Assembly (NCBI RefSeq): GCF_001027745.1 | Contig: NZ_LECU01000008.1 | Span: 124,001-188,000, forward strand | Length of the DNA: 64,000 bases | Direction: 5' to 3' | Source of the DNA: Pedobacter sp. BMA | GTDB lineage: Bacteria; Bacteroidota; Bacteroidia; Sphingobacteriales; Sphingobacteriaceae | Part shown: piece by piece, positions 27,193 through 35,153 of the stretch | How the letters are laid out: the number at the start of each line of letters is the position of its first letter | Position numbering within the stretch: position 1 is the first letter of the stretch | The notes under the pieces: generated by a model | What the model saw: the letters and a program-made list of their open reading frames with translations, nothing else | Databases searched by the model: none | What the model was told of the DNA's origin: nothing | Made by a program: the position numbers and the translations under genes

Positions 27193-27699
27193 TTATAAAA
27201 TTCCCTGATCTCTCATGGCTTGTTTTTCATTATCAAGGATATTATCGTCATCAATCTGACGAACTTTAACCTTTAATATTTCCAACTCGTCCATCATATC
27301 TACGAAATTCTGAAAGGTTGATGCTGATGTCGGTTTAACCAATACAACAAAATCACCTGCTACACCTGATGCATCAGCGGTCTTCCTATTTTTCACAATT
27401 GCGTCACCTACCTGACCTACAGATTCAATTGTTGGTGCTGTTTCACCTGCAACTCCCATGTACCATGCCACTTTGTTGTTTTTTCCCAACAAGATGGTCA
27501 TCGTTTTACTCGCTTTAAGTTCTAATCTGTTCTCAGGTAGTTTCTCATTCTTATCTGGCTTTGCAATATCCATAGCTTGTGGCGTAGAGATTACTGTTGT
27601 TAAGATAAAGAAAGTTACCAGTAAGAACATGAGATCCACCATCGGGGTCATATCTACCCTTGGGGTGGCTTTCTTCCCGCCTGTATTTAATTCTGCCAT
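27193..27699 (-). CDS. exbD: ExbD/TolR family protein (second copy in operon)
   Basis: A 168-residue protein with one N-terminal membrane helix containing the essential aspartate (VDMTPMVDLMFLLVTFFIL, about 15-33) and a periplasmic domain. It forms the proton channel of the TonB motor with ExbB. The block MTILLGKNNKVAWYMG is characteristic of this Bacteroidota subfamily and recurs in the orphan exbD at 34534-35055. It is 3 bp downstream of the first exbD and 19 bp upstream of tonB. Confidence 0.92.
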   Translation of the reverse strand: MAELNTGGKKATPRVDMTPMVDLMFLLVTFFILTTVISTPQAMDIAKPDKNEKLPENRLELKASKTMTILLGKNNKVAWYMGVAGETAPTIESVGQVGDAIVKNRKTADASGVAGDFVVLVKPTSASTFQNFVDMMDELEILKVKVRQIDDDNILDNEKQAMRDQGIL

Positions 27700-27702
27700 T
27701 TC

Positions 27703-28317
27703 TTATTTCTTTTTAGCTTCAGAGTTGGTTACCAACAAGAATTTGTTAACACTTTGTTTCTGAAGAATATCAATAATCTTTTTAACCACAGGATATTCTT
27801 CCTTAGCATCACCTTTAATACTGATGCGCATGTCCTGATTGTTGATTTCCTTTGTTGCTTTACGGGCATTAAGTACCCAGGCATTTAATTGGTTGTCGGT
27901 TGAATCTGCAGGAATTCCTGGTTGTGCACCTGGCTTCATCCTATCCCCCGCATTCATTGCAATTAATTGCTTCAGGCTTTGAACAGGAACACCAAAGCTT
28001 CCGATTCCTGAGAATCTCACAGTCTCTTCTGGTGTAAATGTCAACTTATACTGTTCGCCCATAAGCTGTAATGTTCTTTCTCTTACTTTAGGGCCTGCTA
28101 CTTCAAAGAAAACTTTACCCTGACCAATGGTTAATATTGCATTGTTTTCTACTGGCACCTTGAACTCATATGTAGAGGACGGGGTAGCAACAGCTAGGGG
28201 TTCTGGTTGTCTTGCCGTAGCAGTTAAGATGAAGAACGTAAGCAACAGTGCCGCCACGTCGCACATGGCCGTCATATCTGTTATCGTACTTGTTCTTTTT
28301 ACTTTAATTCTAGGCAT
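27703..28317 (-). CDS. exbD: ExbD/TolR family protein (first copy in operon)
   Basis: A 204-residue ExbD-like protein with helix DMTAMCDVAALLLTFFILTA (about 14-33), which retains the membrane aspartate, and a periplasmic domain longer than that of its neighbour. The C-terminus is KFLLVTNSEAKKK. Two dissimilar ExbD proteins next to one ExbB is a common Bacteroidota arrangement; whether they form mixed motors is unknown. It follows exbB after 77 bp, a gap that can fold into a stem-loop. Confidence 0.9.
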   Translation of the reverse strand: MPRIKVKRTSTITDMTAMCDVAALLLTFFILTATARQPEPLAVATPSSTYEFKVPVENNAILTIGQGKVFFEVAGPKVRERTLQLMGEQYKLTFTPEETVRFSGIGSFGVPVQSLKQLIAMNAGDRMKPGAQPGIPADSTDNQLNAWVLNARKATKEINNQDMRISIKGDAKEEYPVVKKIIDILQKQSVNKFLLVTNSEAKKK

Positions 28318-28394
28318 AATATTTTACTAGTTTTTAATAATGATGATCTTTTTTCCGGTTTTCCATAAAGCCGGTAAAAATTTTTTCAAAATTC

Positions 28395-29225
28395 TTATTT
28401 ATGCGAACTAGCGTATGTTTGAACGATGCTGAAACCAGCCTCATCGATAGCATAAGTTAACTTGTCAATTTTAGAAGTTAAGATGTTGTACATAATGATC
28501 GCTAAAGTTGATACCGAGATACCCGTCATCGTATTGATTAACGCCTCAGAGATACCTACCGCTAATGCAGCCTGATCCGGAGCACCAGAATTTGCCAAAC
28601 CGGCGAATGCACGGATCATACCTGTTACTGTACCCAATAAACCAATCAAAGTACCAATTGATACCAAAGTAGCAATGATGGTTAAGTTTTGCTCTAACAT
28701 TGGCATTTCTAAAGCTGTTGCTTCTTCAACTTCTTTCTGGATAGCCACGATAGATTGCTCAACGTCTAAGTTAGAATCAGCTTCAACTTCGCTATATTTT
28801 TTCAAACCTGATTTAATTACCGCAGCAACTGAACCTTGTTGTTTGTCACACTCCGCTTTTGCAGCTTCGATGTTACCTGAATTTAATAATCCTTTTACTT
28901 TAATGATAAAAGTATCTAAGCTTGATTTACCGCTCGCTTTACCAATTACGATAATACGCTCAATAGAGAAAACGATAGTTGTTAATAATAAACCGATTAA
29001 AACGGCTACGATTGGACCACCTTTGTAAGCTGTACCTGGATAGTTGTTTGGTAATGGTAAGTTTTCGTTGTTGTTATCGATAAAGTTTGAAGGATCTCCT
29101 AATACGAATTTCCAGATAACAAATCCAATAACGATGCAGATAGGAATAACCAATGTTGCGAAAACATTTGAAGCACTAGACGAGCTCTCTTTTTTAACAG
29201 TTGTTGGTTTTGGTGCGTTTGCCAT
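28395..29225 (-). CDS. exbB: ExbB/TolQ/MotA proton channel protein
   Basis: A 276-residue inner-membrane protein. After a hydrophobic N-terminal helix (about 22-42) there are two more helices near 70-90 and a MotA/TolQ/ExbB domain in the C-terminal half. The blocks LEQNLTIIATLVSIGTLIGLLGTVTGMIRAF and GISEALINTMTGISVSTLAIIMYN fall in about residues 176-250. It supplies the stator of the TonB motor. It is the first gene of the exbB-exbD-exbD-tonB operon, with its own predicted promoter. Confidence 0.93.
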   Translation of the reverse strand: MANAPKPTTVKKESSSSASNVFATLVIPICIVIGFVIWKFVLGDPSNFIDNNNENLPLPNNYPGTAYKGGPIVAVLIGLLLTTIVFSIERIIVIGKASGKSSLDTFIIKVKGLLNSGNIEAAKAECDKQQGSVAAVIKSGLKKYSEVEADSNLDVEQSIVAIQKEVEEATALEMPMLEQNLTIIATLVSIGTLIGLLGTVTGMIRAFAGLANSGAPDQAALAVGISEALINTMTGISVSTLAIIMYNILTSKIDKLTYAIDEAGFSIVQTYASSHK

Positions 29226-29325
29226 TTTTTTTTAATTTTTAGTTTTAGTTCTTGTTTTTAATTTTTAGCTGTTTTGTTCTTTTGTATTACACACAACGTT
29301 TGTCATCAGATATTGTTGCGAAAAA

Positions 29326-29354
29326 CAAATTTATAAATTGATTTTAAATTACAA
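29326..29354 (-). promoter_or_regulatory. Predicted exb-tonB operon promoter
   Basis: On the minus strand TTG (29354-29352) and TAAATTTG (29333-29326) are 18 bp apart and match the Bacteroidota consensus. The exbB ATG is about 100 bp downstream. The surrounding 200 bp is AT-rich with no other feature apart from the pckA terminator. Confidence 0.6.
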
Positions 29355-29423
29355 ATTAATAAATCGATAAACAATCAAATCGTTACTTAAGATTTAGTTT
29401 ACGGTAACCAACTAGTGTATATA

Positions 29424-29453
29424 ACAAAAAAATTGCCTCAGCCGGAGGCAATT
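29424..29453 (-). terminator. Intrinsic terminator of pckA
   Basis: Stem TTGCCTC (29433-29439) / GAGGCAA (29445-29451) has a 5-nt loop, and A-T pairs extend it. On the minus strand it is followed by a run of T. It lies about 75 bp past the pckA stop. Confidence 0.85.
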
Positions 29454-29524
29454 CTTTCACAATAAAAACTAAAAAAAATTCCATTTGCAAATTTTTAGCA
29501 CAAAAAATGCATTTTAAAGTGCTT

Positions 29525-31120
29525 TTAACACAATTTTAACGCTTCATCGTATCTTTTTGATACTTTGGCATTCTCAAATTGAGTAAAATTCTCCGCAAAG
29601 GCCTTATGCAACTCATAAGCTTTTAAGAAGTATTCTTCTTCACTGTTCCATGTTTTCGAGGGGTCTAAAATTTCCTTCGGCACGTTAGGGCAATGTAAAG
29701 GAATCATTAAATTAAAAACATGGTGCTTTTTATAGTGAAGATGATCGAGTTCGCCACTCAGCGCGGCAGCGATCATTGCCCGGGTATAGCCTAGCTTTAT
29801 ACGTGAACCAACTCCATAACCACCCCCGCTCCAGCCTGTATTTACCAACCATACCTTTACATCATTTTTCCTCATCTTCTCTCCCAGCAATTCGGCATAC
29901 TTTGTAGGATGAAGCGGTAAAAAGGCCTTACCAAAGCACGCTGAAAAAGTAACCTGAGGCTGGGTAATTCCTGTCTCGGTGCCCGCCACTTTCGCGGTGT
30001 AACCACTCATAAAATGAAACATAGCCTGTTCTACATCTAACCTTGAAATAGGTGGTAATACACCAAAGGCATCGGCGGTAAGAAAGAAAATGTTTTTAGG
30101 GGCTGCGGCTACAGATGGTAAAACTGCATTGTCTATAAAATCTAACGGGTAAGCCACACGGGTATTCTCCGTTTTCTCCACATTGCTGTAATCAACATCT
30201 TTCGTTGAAGGAAAGAAATTAATATTTTCCAGCAGTGCACCGAATTTTATCGCATTAAAGATTTGCGGTTCCTTCTCTATGGTTAAATCAACACATTTAG
30301 CATAACATCCGCCTTCAAAATTAAATACAGCATCGTCTGCCCAGCCATGTTCATCGTCGCCCACCAGCATCCGTTCCGGGTCGGCCGAAAGGGTGGTTTT
30401 ACCTGTCCCGGATAAACCAAAAAATATAGCTGTATCTCCGCTCTTACCAACATTAGCTGAGCAATGCATGGATAAAGTATTTTTATACATAGGGAGAATA
30501 AAGTTTAATACCGAAAAAATTCCTTTCTTAATTTCGCCTGTATAACCGGTTCCACCAATCAATATCATCTTCTTTGTGAAATTAATAACAGAGAAGTTTT
30601 CCTGACGCGTACCGTCAATTGCAGGAATGGCTTTAAAGCCCGGAGCAGCAATAACGGTCCATTCCGGAACAAAACCCAGCGATTCCTTTTCAGGGCGGAT
30701 AAAGAGGTTATTTGCAAAAAGATTCTGATAGGCGGTTTCGGTGATTACCCTTAATGAAAGTGAATGATCCGGATGTGCACAGGCAAAGCAATCTCTCACG
30801 TAGATTTTTTGATCGCGAAGGTAATAGGTTATTCTTTCGAATAGGCTCTCGAAGTGCTGCTGGCTCAACTTAATGTTGATATCGCCCCACCAAACCGAAT
30901 CTGCAGTAACCGCATCTTCAACAATGAATTTATCTTTGGGCGAACGGCCGGTAAACTTTCCGGTATCAACCGCCAAAGCTCCCGAAGAGGCTAGTGTACC
31001 CTCCTTGTTCAACAACGCTTCATCAATTAGCTCCATATGAGATAATTGGTACTTTACAGCAACGTTTCTACCAAGATTTAGGTAAGCTAAATCCGGCGCT
31101 TGCAGTTTCTTTTTGCTCAT
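29525..31120 (-). CDS. pckA: Phosphoenolpyruvate carboxykinase (ATP)
   Basis: A 531-residue cytosolic enzyme that converts oxaloacetate and ATP to phosphoenolpyruvate, the entry step of gluconeogenesis. The P-loop GLSGTGKTTLSAD (about 238-250), the N-terminal substrate block TGRSPKDKFIVED and the metal-binding LVGDDEHGWADD are visible. The length is that of the ATP-dependent family. It is a single-gene unit with its own predicted promoter and terminator. Its role would be growth on amino acids or organic acids, complementing the sugar-using genes at the right end. Confidence 0.97.
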   Translation of the reverse strand: MSKKKLQAPDLAYLNLGRNVAVKYQLSHMELIDEALLNKEGTLASSGALAVDTGKFTGRSPKDKFIVEDAVTADSVWWGDINIKLSQQHFESLFERITYYLRDQKIYVRDCFACAHPDHSLSLRVITETAYQNLFANNLFIRPEKESLGFVPEWTVIAAPGFKAIPAIDGTRQENFSVINFTKKMILIGGTGYTGEIKKGIFSVLNFILPMYKNTLSMHCSANVGKSGDTAIFFGLSGTGKTTLSADPERMLVGDDEHGWADDAVFNFEGGCYAKCVDLTIEKEPQIFNAIKFGALLENINFFPSTKDVDYSNVEKTENTRVAYPLDFIDNAVLPSVAAAPKNIFFLTADAFGVLPPISRLDVEQAMFHFMSGYTAKVAGTETGITQPQVTFSACFGKAFLPLHPTKYAELLGEKMRKNDVKVWLVNTGWSGGGYGVGSRIKLGYTRAMIAAALSGELDHLHYKKHHVFNLMIPLHCPNVPKEILDPSKTWNSEEEYFLKAYELHKAFAENFTQFENAKVSKRYDEALKLC

Positions 31121-31142
31121 AACAATAAGTTAGTTAGTGAGA

Positions 31143-31174
31143 CAAATGTAGCGCCTTAAAAAGCTAAAAAACAA
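31143..31174 (-). promoter_or_regulatory. Predicted pckA promoter
   Basis: On the minus strand TTG (31174-31172) and TACATTTG (31150-31143), an exact TAnnTTTG match, are 21 bp apart. The start codon lies about 22 bp downstream, giving a short leader. Confidence 0.65.
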
Positions 31175-31295
31175 ATAAAAACCAACAATAATTTACATAT
31201 TGTAGCAATTACACTAACATTAAAACAACTGATTATCAGCCACATAAATTGATTTATTAACACATTTAAAATCAATAAAAATACACTAAGTAAAT

Positions 31296-31646
31296 TTAGC
31301 CTCCGGCCTTTTTGACCTTATACCCCTCTTTTTGGAGAATCCCCATTACCTTATCACGAACATCACCCTGAATCATAATTTCTCCATCTTTCACTGATCC
31401 GCCAACCCCACATTTGGTTTTAAGCGTTTTACCCAGCACATCCAGATCCTCTGACCGCCCACGGAAACCAGTAATAAGTGTTACGGCTTTACCGCCCCTG
31501 TTCTTCTTATCCAGCATTACCCTTAAATCCTGCTGATTATTCGGTAAGGTCGTGGCATCATCCACTTCTTCTTCGTATTCAAAATCCGGATTGGTAGAAA
31601 ACATAATTCCCCCCAAATCACTTAAACTGTTTTTTTTCTGTTTCAT
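31296..31646 (-). CDS. SUI1/YciH-type translation initiation factor
   Basis: A 116-residue protein of the eIF1/SUI1 fold. The basic loop NRGGKAVTLITGFRG (about 49-63) and the conserved LKTKCGVGGSVKDGEIMIQGD (about 74-94) match the family. Bacterial homologues (YciH) are linked to start-site fidelity but are non-essential. It lies 17 bp downstream of the lipid kinase gene and is probably cotranscribed. Confidence 0.9.
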   Translation of the reverse strand: MKQKKNSLSDLGGIMFSTNPDFEYEEEVDDATTLPNNQQDLRVMLDKKNRGGKAVTLITGFRGRSEDLDVLGKTLKTKCGVGGSVKDGEIMIQGDVRDKVMGILQKEGYKVKKAGG

Positions 31647-31663
31647 AAAATTAAATGAAATGC

Positions 31664-32566
31664 TTATGGAACGATAATATTCAATGAAAGTGGGTTAATG
31701 TGCGTTTCGATGATTTCGCCCATCTCCAAAGGCTCTCCGTCAACATGCACAGCACCTGCTTTCTCTCTTGTTATTTTAACCTTTTTACCTTTGATAATTT
31801 CGATCATGTCCGATGTTTCAGCCTTACCACTTAACATTACATAACCTAAAACAGGCAGTTTTATTATTGGAAAAGGTTTGATTATGCATATATCCAGCAA
31901 ACCATCTTTTATCGAGGCGTTCGGTGCTACATAAACATTGTTGCCGTACTGAGATGAATTGGCCACACTAACAGCAAATGCTTCCCGTTTAAATGTTACA
32001 CCATCAATGTTCAGTATATACTTTTCGGCCTTGTAATTAAACACTTCCTGAAATCCAAGTTTTACATAGCCAGACAGCCCTCTTTTTTTATCTTTTGAAA
32101 ACACAGCGCTAAGGTGTGCATCGAAGCCGATACCGGCAAGATTAAAAAAGCATTTACCATTAAATTCGGCCGAATCAATCTGATCAACCTGGAAGTTGTT
32201 AATGATATTCAGGGCATAGCGAATATTATTGGGGATTTTTAAAAAGCGGGCCAGTCCGTTTCCTGAACCCAGAGGTAAAATACCAAGTATTTTGTTGTGC
32301 TTTAAAACCTGTGTTGCCACCTCATTAATGGTACCATCACCTCCTGCAGCAACAATAACGTCAAAGTTTTTAACTGAAGCTTCATCAGCCAGCTCGCCTG
32401 CATGTCCGGGGTATTCTGTAAAAACAAAATTCGGACTAAATTTCTCCTTGTCGAGGTATTTGTCAATGAAATCAGGGATAGCCTGCTTTCCCCTTCCACC
32501 CGAGATGGGGTTAATGATAAATAGGATATTGATCTTTGTATGCAAAGTGTAAGAATGAACGCACAA
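31664..32566 (-). CDS. YegS/diacylglycerol kinase-like lipid kinase
   Basis: An approximately 300-residue lipid kinase. The N-terminal NAD-kinase-like domain shows FIINPISGGRGKQ near 15-27, VAAGGDGTINEVATQ near 72-86 and ILPLGSGNGLARFL near 95-108. It would phosphorylate a lipid substrate with ATP; which lipid is not evident. The frame contains no ATG near its beginning: a TAG stop lies three codons upstream of the first TTG (32566), and the next TTG is at 32545. The start is therefore uncertain and non-ATG. It is divergent from metK. Confidence 0.85.
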   Translation of the reverse strand: MCVHSYTLHTKINILFIINPISGGRGKQAIPDFIDKYLDKEKFSPNFVFTEYPGHAGELADEASVKNFDVIVAAGGDGTINEVATQVLKHNKILGILPLGSGNGLARFLKIPNNIRYALNIINNFQVDQIDSAEFNGKCFFNLAGIGFDAHLSAVFSKDKKRGLSGYVKLGFQEVFNYKAEKYILNIDGVTFKREAFAVSVANSSQYGNNVYVAPNASIKDGLLDICIIKPFPIIKLPVLGYVMLSGKAETSDMIEIIKGKKVKITREKAGAVHVDGEPLEMGEIIETHINPLSLNIIVP

Positions 32567-32581
32567 AATAATCTATAATTT

Positions 32582-32609
32582 TTGAAATAAAGAAAATATG
32601 CTAATTTTG
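32582..32609 (+). promoter_or_regulatory. Predicted metK promoter
   Basis: TTG at 32582-32584 and TAATTTTG at 32602-32609, an exact TAnnTTTG match, are 17 bp apart. Transcription would begin just before the first strand of the SAM-II aptamer. Confidence 0.65.
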
Positions 32610-32617
32610 CACACGTT

Positions 32618-32690
32618 AAAAGTGGATTGATTTGCTATCCCGAATCATCGGGACCGGATTGCAACCACTTAAAAAAATTGCTAATACCTC
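32618..32690 (+). ncRNA. SAM-II riboswitch upstream of metK
   Basis: The closing stem is AAGTGG (32620-32625) / CCACTT (32665-32670). The conserved blocks come in the expected order: TGATTTG (32628-32634), ATTGCAA (32658-32664), an A-rich linker and GCTAA (32680-32684). These match the SAM-II (SAM_alpha) H-type pseudoknot class. A small extra hairpin, TCCCGA (32638-32643) / TCGGGA (32648-32653), fills the loop where family members vary. The position about 80 bp before metK and just after the promoter fits feedback repression of SAM synthesis. Binding is not shown by sequence alone. Confidence 0.85.
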
Positions 32691-32771
32691 CTTTCAACCC
32701 GTTTACTACCTGTTTAAATAAGGGGTTTGGCAATTACAATAATTTTATTAATCACTAATAATATATAATAA

Positions 32772-34022
32772 ATGTCGTATTTATTTACATCAGAATCTGT
32801 TTCTGAGGGGCACCCAGATAAAATAGCCGATCAAATTTCGGATGCATTAATTGATAACTTTTTAGCATTCGACCCTGAATCGAAGGTGGCATGCGAAACC
32901 TTGGTTACAACTGGTCAGGTTATTTTAGCAGGTGAAGTGAAATCTAAAACTTATCTTGACGTTCAGCAAATTGCACGTGATGTAATTAAAAAAATTGGCT
33001 ACACCAAAAGCGAGTATATGTTCGAGGCAAATTCTTGCGGCATTTTATCTGCTATTCATGAGCAATCGCAAGATATCAATCAGGGAGTAGACAGAAGCAG
33101 CAAAGAAGAGCAAGGTGCAGGTGACCAGGGTATGATGTTTGGTTACGCCACCAATGAAACCGAAGACTACATGCCATTGGCTTTAGACCTTTCACATAAA
33201 TTATTACAGGAACTTGCTGTTTTAAGACGCGAGGACGACGAAATTAAATACTTACGCCCGGATGCAAAAAGCCAGGTGACTTTAGAATACGATAACGATA
33301 ACAAACCTGTTCGCATCGATGCAATCGTAATCTCTACACAGCACGATGATTTTGATGAGGAAGCAACAATGCTTGCTAAAATCAAATCAGATTTAGTAAA
33401 TATCTTAATTCCGAGAATTATTAAAAACAATCCGCAGTATGCGCATTTGTTTAACGATAAAATCCAGTACCACATCAACCCTACCGGAAAATTTGTAATT
33501 GGTGGCCCACACGGCGATACCGGTTTAACAGGTAGAAAAATTATTGTTGATACTTACGGCGGAAAAGGTGCACACGGTGGCGGGGCTTTCTCAGGTAAAG
33601 ACCCTAGTAAAGTAGACAGAAGTGCAGCTTATGCCACCCGTCACATTGCAAAAAACTTAGTTGCAGCCGGTGTTGCTGAAGAAATTCTTGTTCAGGTATC
33701 TTACGCAATTGGTGTTGCAAAACCAATGGGTATCTATATCAATACCTACGGAACAGGAAAAGTTGGTAAAACTGATGGTGAAATTGCAAAGATTGTAGAA
33801 TCTGTTTTTGATATGCGTCCGTATTTTATTGAGCAACGCTTAAAACTCAGAAATCCGATTTATAGCGAAACTGCTGCTTATGGTCACATGGGCCGTACAC
33901 CAGAAACCGTTAACAAAACCTTCAGAACCCCTAACGGAGAAGAAAAAACCGTAACGGTAGAACTTTTTACCTGGGAGAAATTAGATTATGTAGATCAGGT
34001 TAAAACTGCTTTCAGCATTTAA
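32772..34022 (+). CDS. metK: S-adenosylmethionine synthase
   Basis: A 416-residue cytosolic enzyme making S-adenosylmethionine from methionine and ATP. The N-terminal [19 protein letters not shown] (residues 6-24), the signature [13 protein letters not shown] near 116-128 and the glycine-rich loop [18 protein letters not shown] near 270-287 are intact. It is a single-gene unit under a SAM-II riboswitch, with a strong terminator behind it. It supplies the cofactor used by RsmE in this window. Confidence 0.98.
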   Translation: MSYLFTSESVSEGHPDKIADQISDALIDNFLAFDPESKVACETLVTTGQVILAGEVKSKTYLDVQQIARDVIKKIGYTKSEYMFEANSCGILSAIHEQSQDINQGVDRSSKEEQGAGDQGMMFGYATNETEDYMPLALDLSHKLLQELAVLRREDDEIKYLRPDAKSQVTLEYDNDNKPVRIDAIVISTQHDDFDEEATMLAKIKSDLVNILIPRIIKNNPQYAHLFNDKIQYHINPTGKFVIGGPHGDTGLTGRKIIVDTYGGKGAHGGGAFSGKDPSKVDRSAAYATRHIAKNLVAAGVAEEILVQVSYAIGVAKPMGIYINTYGTGKVGKTDGEIAKIVESVFDMRPYFIEQRLKLRNPIYSETAAYGHMGRTPETVNKTFRTPNGEEKTVTVELFTWEKLDYVDQVKTAFSI

Positions 34023-34042
34023 TCTTTCAACTTATAATAATT

Positions 34043-34076
34043 AAGGCCCTTTCGTTAATACCGGAAGGGCCTTTTC
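34043..34076 (+). terminator. Intrinsic terminator of metK
   Basis: Stem AAGGCCCTT (34043-34051) / AAGGGCCTT (34065-34073), extended inward by further pairs, is followed by a short T-run. It lies 20 bp after the metK stop. Confidence 0.88.
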
Positions 34077-34096
34077 ATTTGATTGAGGTTTGTTAA

Positions 34097-34240
34097 TTAG
34101 CACAAATTATATTTCAACTCCTGATGCCTACCCTGTTCGATCACCGTCCCCTTTTCAATCACAATAATTTTATCAGCATGACTCATTTCCGTAGTGTTCA
34201 TTTCTTGAACGTTAAGGTTTTTTAAACCTAAACTTTTCAT
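34097..34240 (-). pseudogene. Chimeric remnant: double-glycine-type peptide leader joined to ABC exporter C-terminus
   Basis: A 47-codon ORF, ATG at 34240 to TAA at 34097. Residues 1-19, MKSLGLKNLNVQEMNTTEM, have the look of the leader of Bacteroidota double-glycine (bacteriocin/RiPP-like) precursor peptides, typically K-L-x-x-L-x-V-Q-E-M/L-x-x-x-E-M, but no Gly-Gly cleavage site follows. Residues 20-47 begin SHADKIIVIEKGTVIEQG and continue RHQELK, which is the H-loop and D-loop-distal end of an ABC exporter ATPase, with its natural stop. The simplest reading is a deletion that fused a precursor gene to the end of its own exporter gene, removing everything between. The remaining ORF is probably inactive, but it is open and could be translated. 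Confidence 0.65.
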
Positions 34241-34533
34241 AATAGGAATTTTGTGATTTTTTAGGTTCTCACTCTGTTGGTGGGCTTTTCAAGTTTGGCC
34301 CACGCTTGGCCAGGCATTAAAACGAATGTAACCATATCCGTGATAGATTTGTAGTATTAAACATATCCATATGCTTCAATCGAATTAGAAAAGAAAATAA
34401 AAACAGCTTAAAATAACTGCCGGGGCGTATTTTCTCGAAATTAACAAGTCGGGGAAATTGTATTCAAGTTATTCATTGAAATTTCAGCGTTTGTTATTCT
34501 TTTTATTCGCATCAAAAAACCATTCAACACCTG
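34241..34533. other. Non-coding gap with weak hairpin, upstream of the chimeric ORF
   Basis: About 290 bp without a recognisable gene. A stem GTGGGC / GCCCAC lies near 34280-34302. No Bacteroidota promoter with good spacing was found for the chimeric ORF. The stretch is probably further residue of the lost peptide-export locus plus the 3' flank of the orphan exbD. Confidence 0.5.
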
Positions 34534-35055
34534 TTACAGCGCTTTTTCCTTTAAAAATGCTTCCTCCTGCGGCTGAAGATTTTTATCATCAATCGTATAA
34601 GATTTAATGTTGTTAATCTTCATCTCATCAACTAAGTCCACAAAATCTTTAAATACCGAATGTTTAGTCGGCTTGATGATCACAATCAGATGTTTCGAGG
34701 CCTGGATACTGGCAACAAGAGTTTTATACTTCCTAATCTCCTGGTCAATTTCCCCAACCGCGCTAATTTTCATATTAGCCGTAGCTGGCAAACCAATGTA
34801 TGATACCGCACGGTTATTTTTACCAAGCAAAATGGTCATCGTCCTTGATTCGGGATAAGGTTCATTACAGTCATCGCAATCCACAGGCTTGGCCACGTCT
34901 GCAGCATTTAATTGCCCTAATGTAGTCGTGAGCATGAAAAATGTAGTAAGAAGAAACATCAAATCCACCATTGCTGTCAGGTCTACACGGGGAGATGATT
35001 TTTTTGTTCTCCCTTTAACGGCCTTGCCGCCTTGAGATTCATTTAAATTTGCCAT
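34534..35055 (-). CDS. Orphan ExbD/TolR family protein with CDDC insert
   Basis: A 173-residue ExbD-like protein from the ATG at 35055 (MANLNES). The upstream in-frame TTG at 35085 would add ten non-conserved residues. The helix VDLTAMVDLMFLLTTFFMLTT keeps the membrane aspartate. The periplasmic part shares MTILLGKNNRAVSYIG with the second exbD of the tonB operon. A short Cys pair, DCDDCNE, near residue 60 is absent from that paralogue. No exbB or tonB is adjacent, so it must borrow an ExbB or be idle. It starts 45 bp beyond the sodC terminator. Confidence 0.85.
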   Translation of the reverse strand: MANLNESQGGKAVKGRTKKSSPRVDLTAMVDLMFLLTTFFMLTTTLGQLNAADVAKPVDCDDCNEPYPESRTMTILLGKNNRAVSYIGLPATANMKISAVGEIDQEIRKYKTLVASIQASKHLIVIIKPTKHSVFKDFVDLVDEMKINNIKSYTIDDKNLQPQEEAFLKEKAL

Positions 35056-35102
35056 AATGTTCAGGTTTTTTAGAGATGATGACAACCCACACGAAATTGC
35101 AT

Positions 35103-35137
35103 AAAAAAGGGCAACTAAATTTTAGCTGCCCTTTTTT
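35103..35137. terminator. Bidirectional terminator after sodC
   Basis: Stem AAAAAAGGGCA (35103-35113) / TGCCCTTTTTT (35127-35137) is extended by CTAAA / TTTAG after one mismatch. On the minus strand it ends the superoxide dismutase transcript before the orphan exbD. Confidence 0.9.
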
Positions 35138-35153
35138 CCAATGTTAAATCGAT

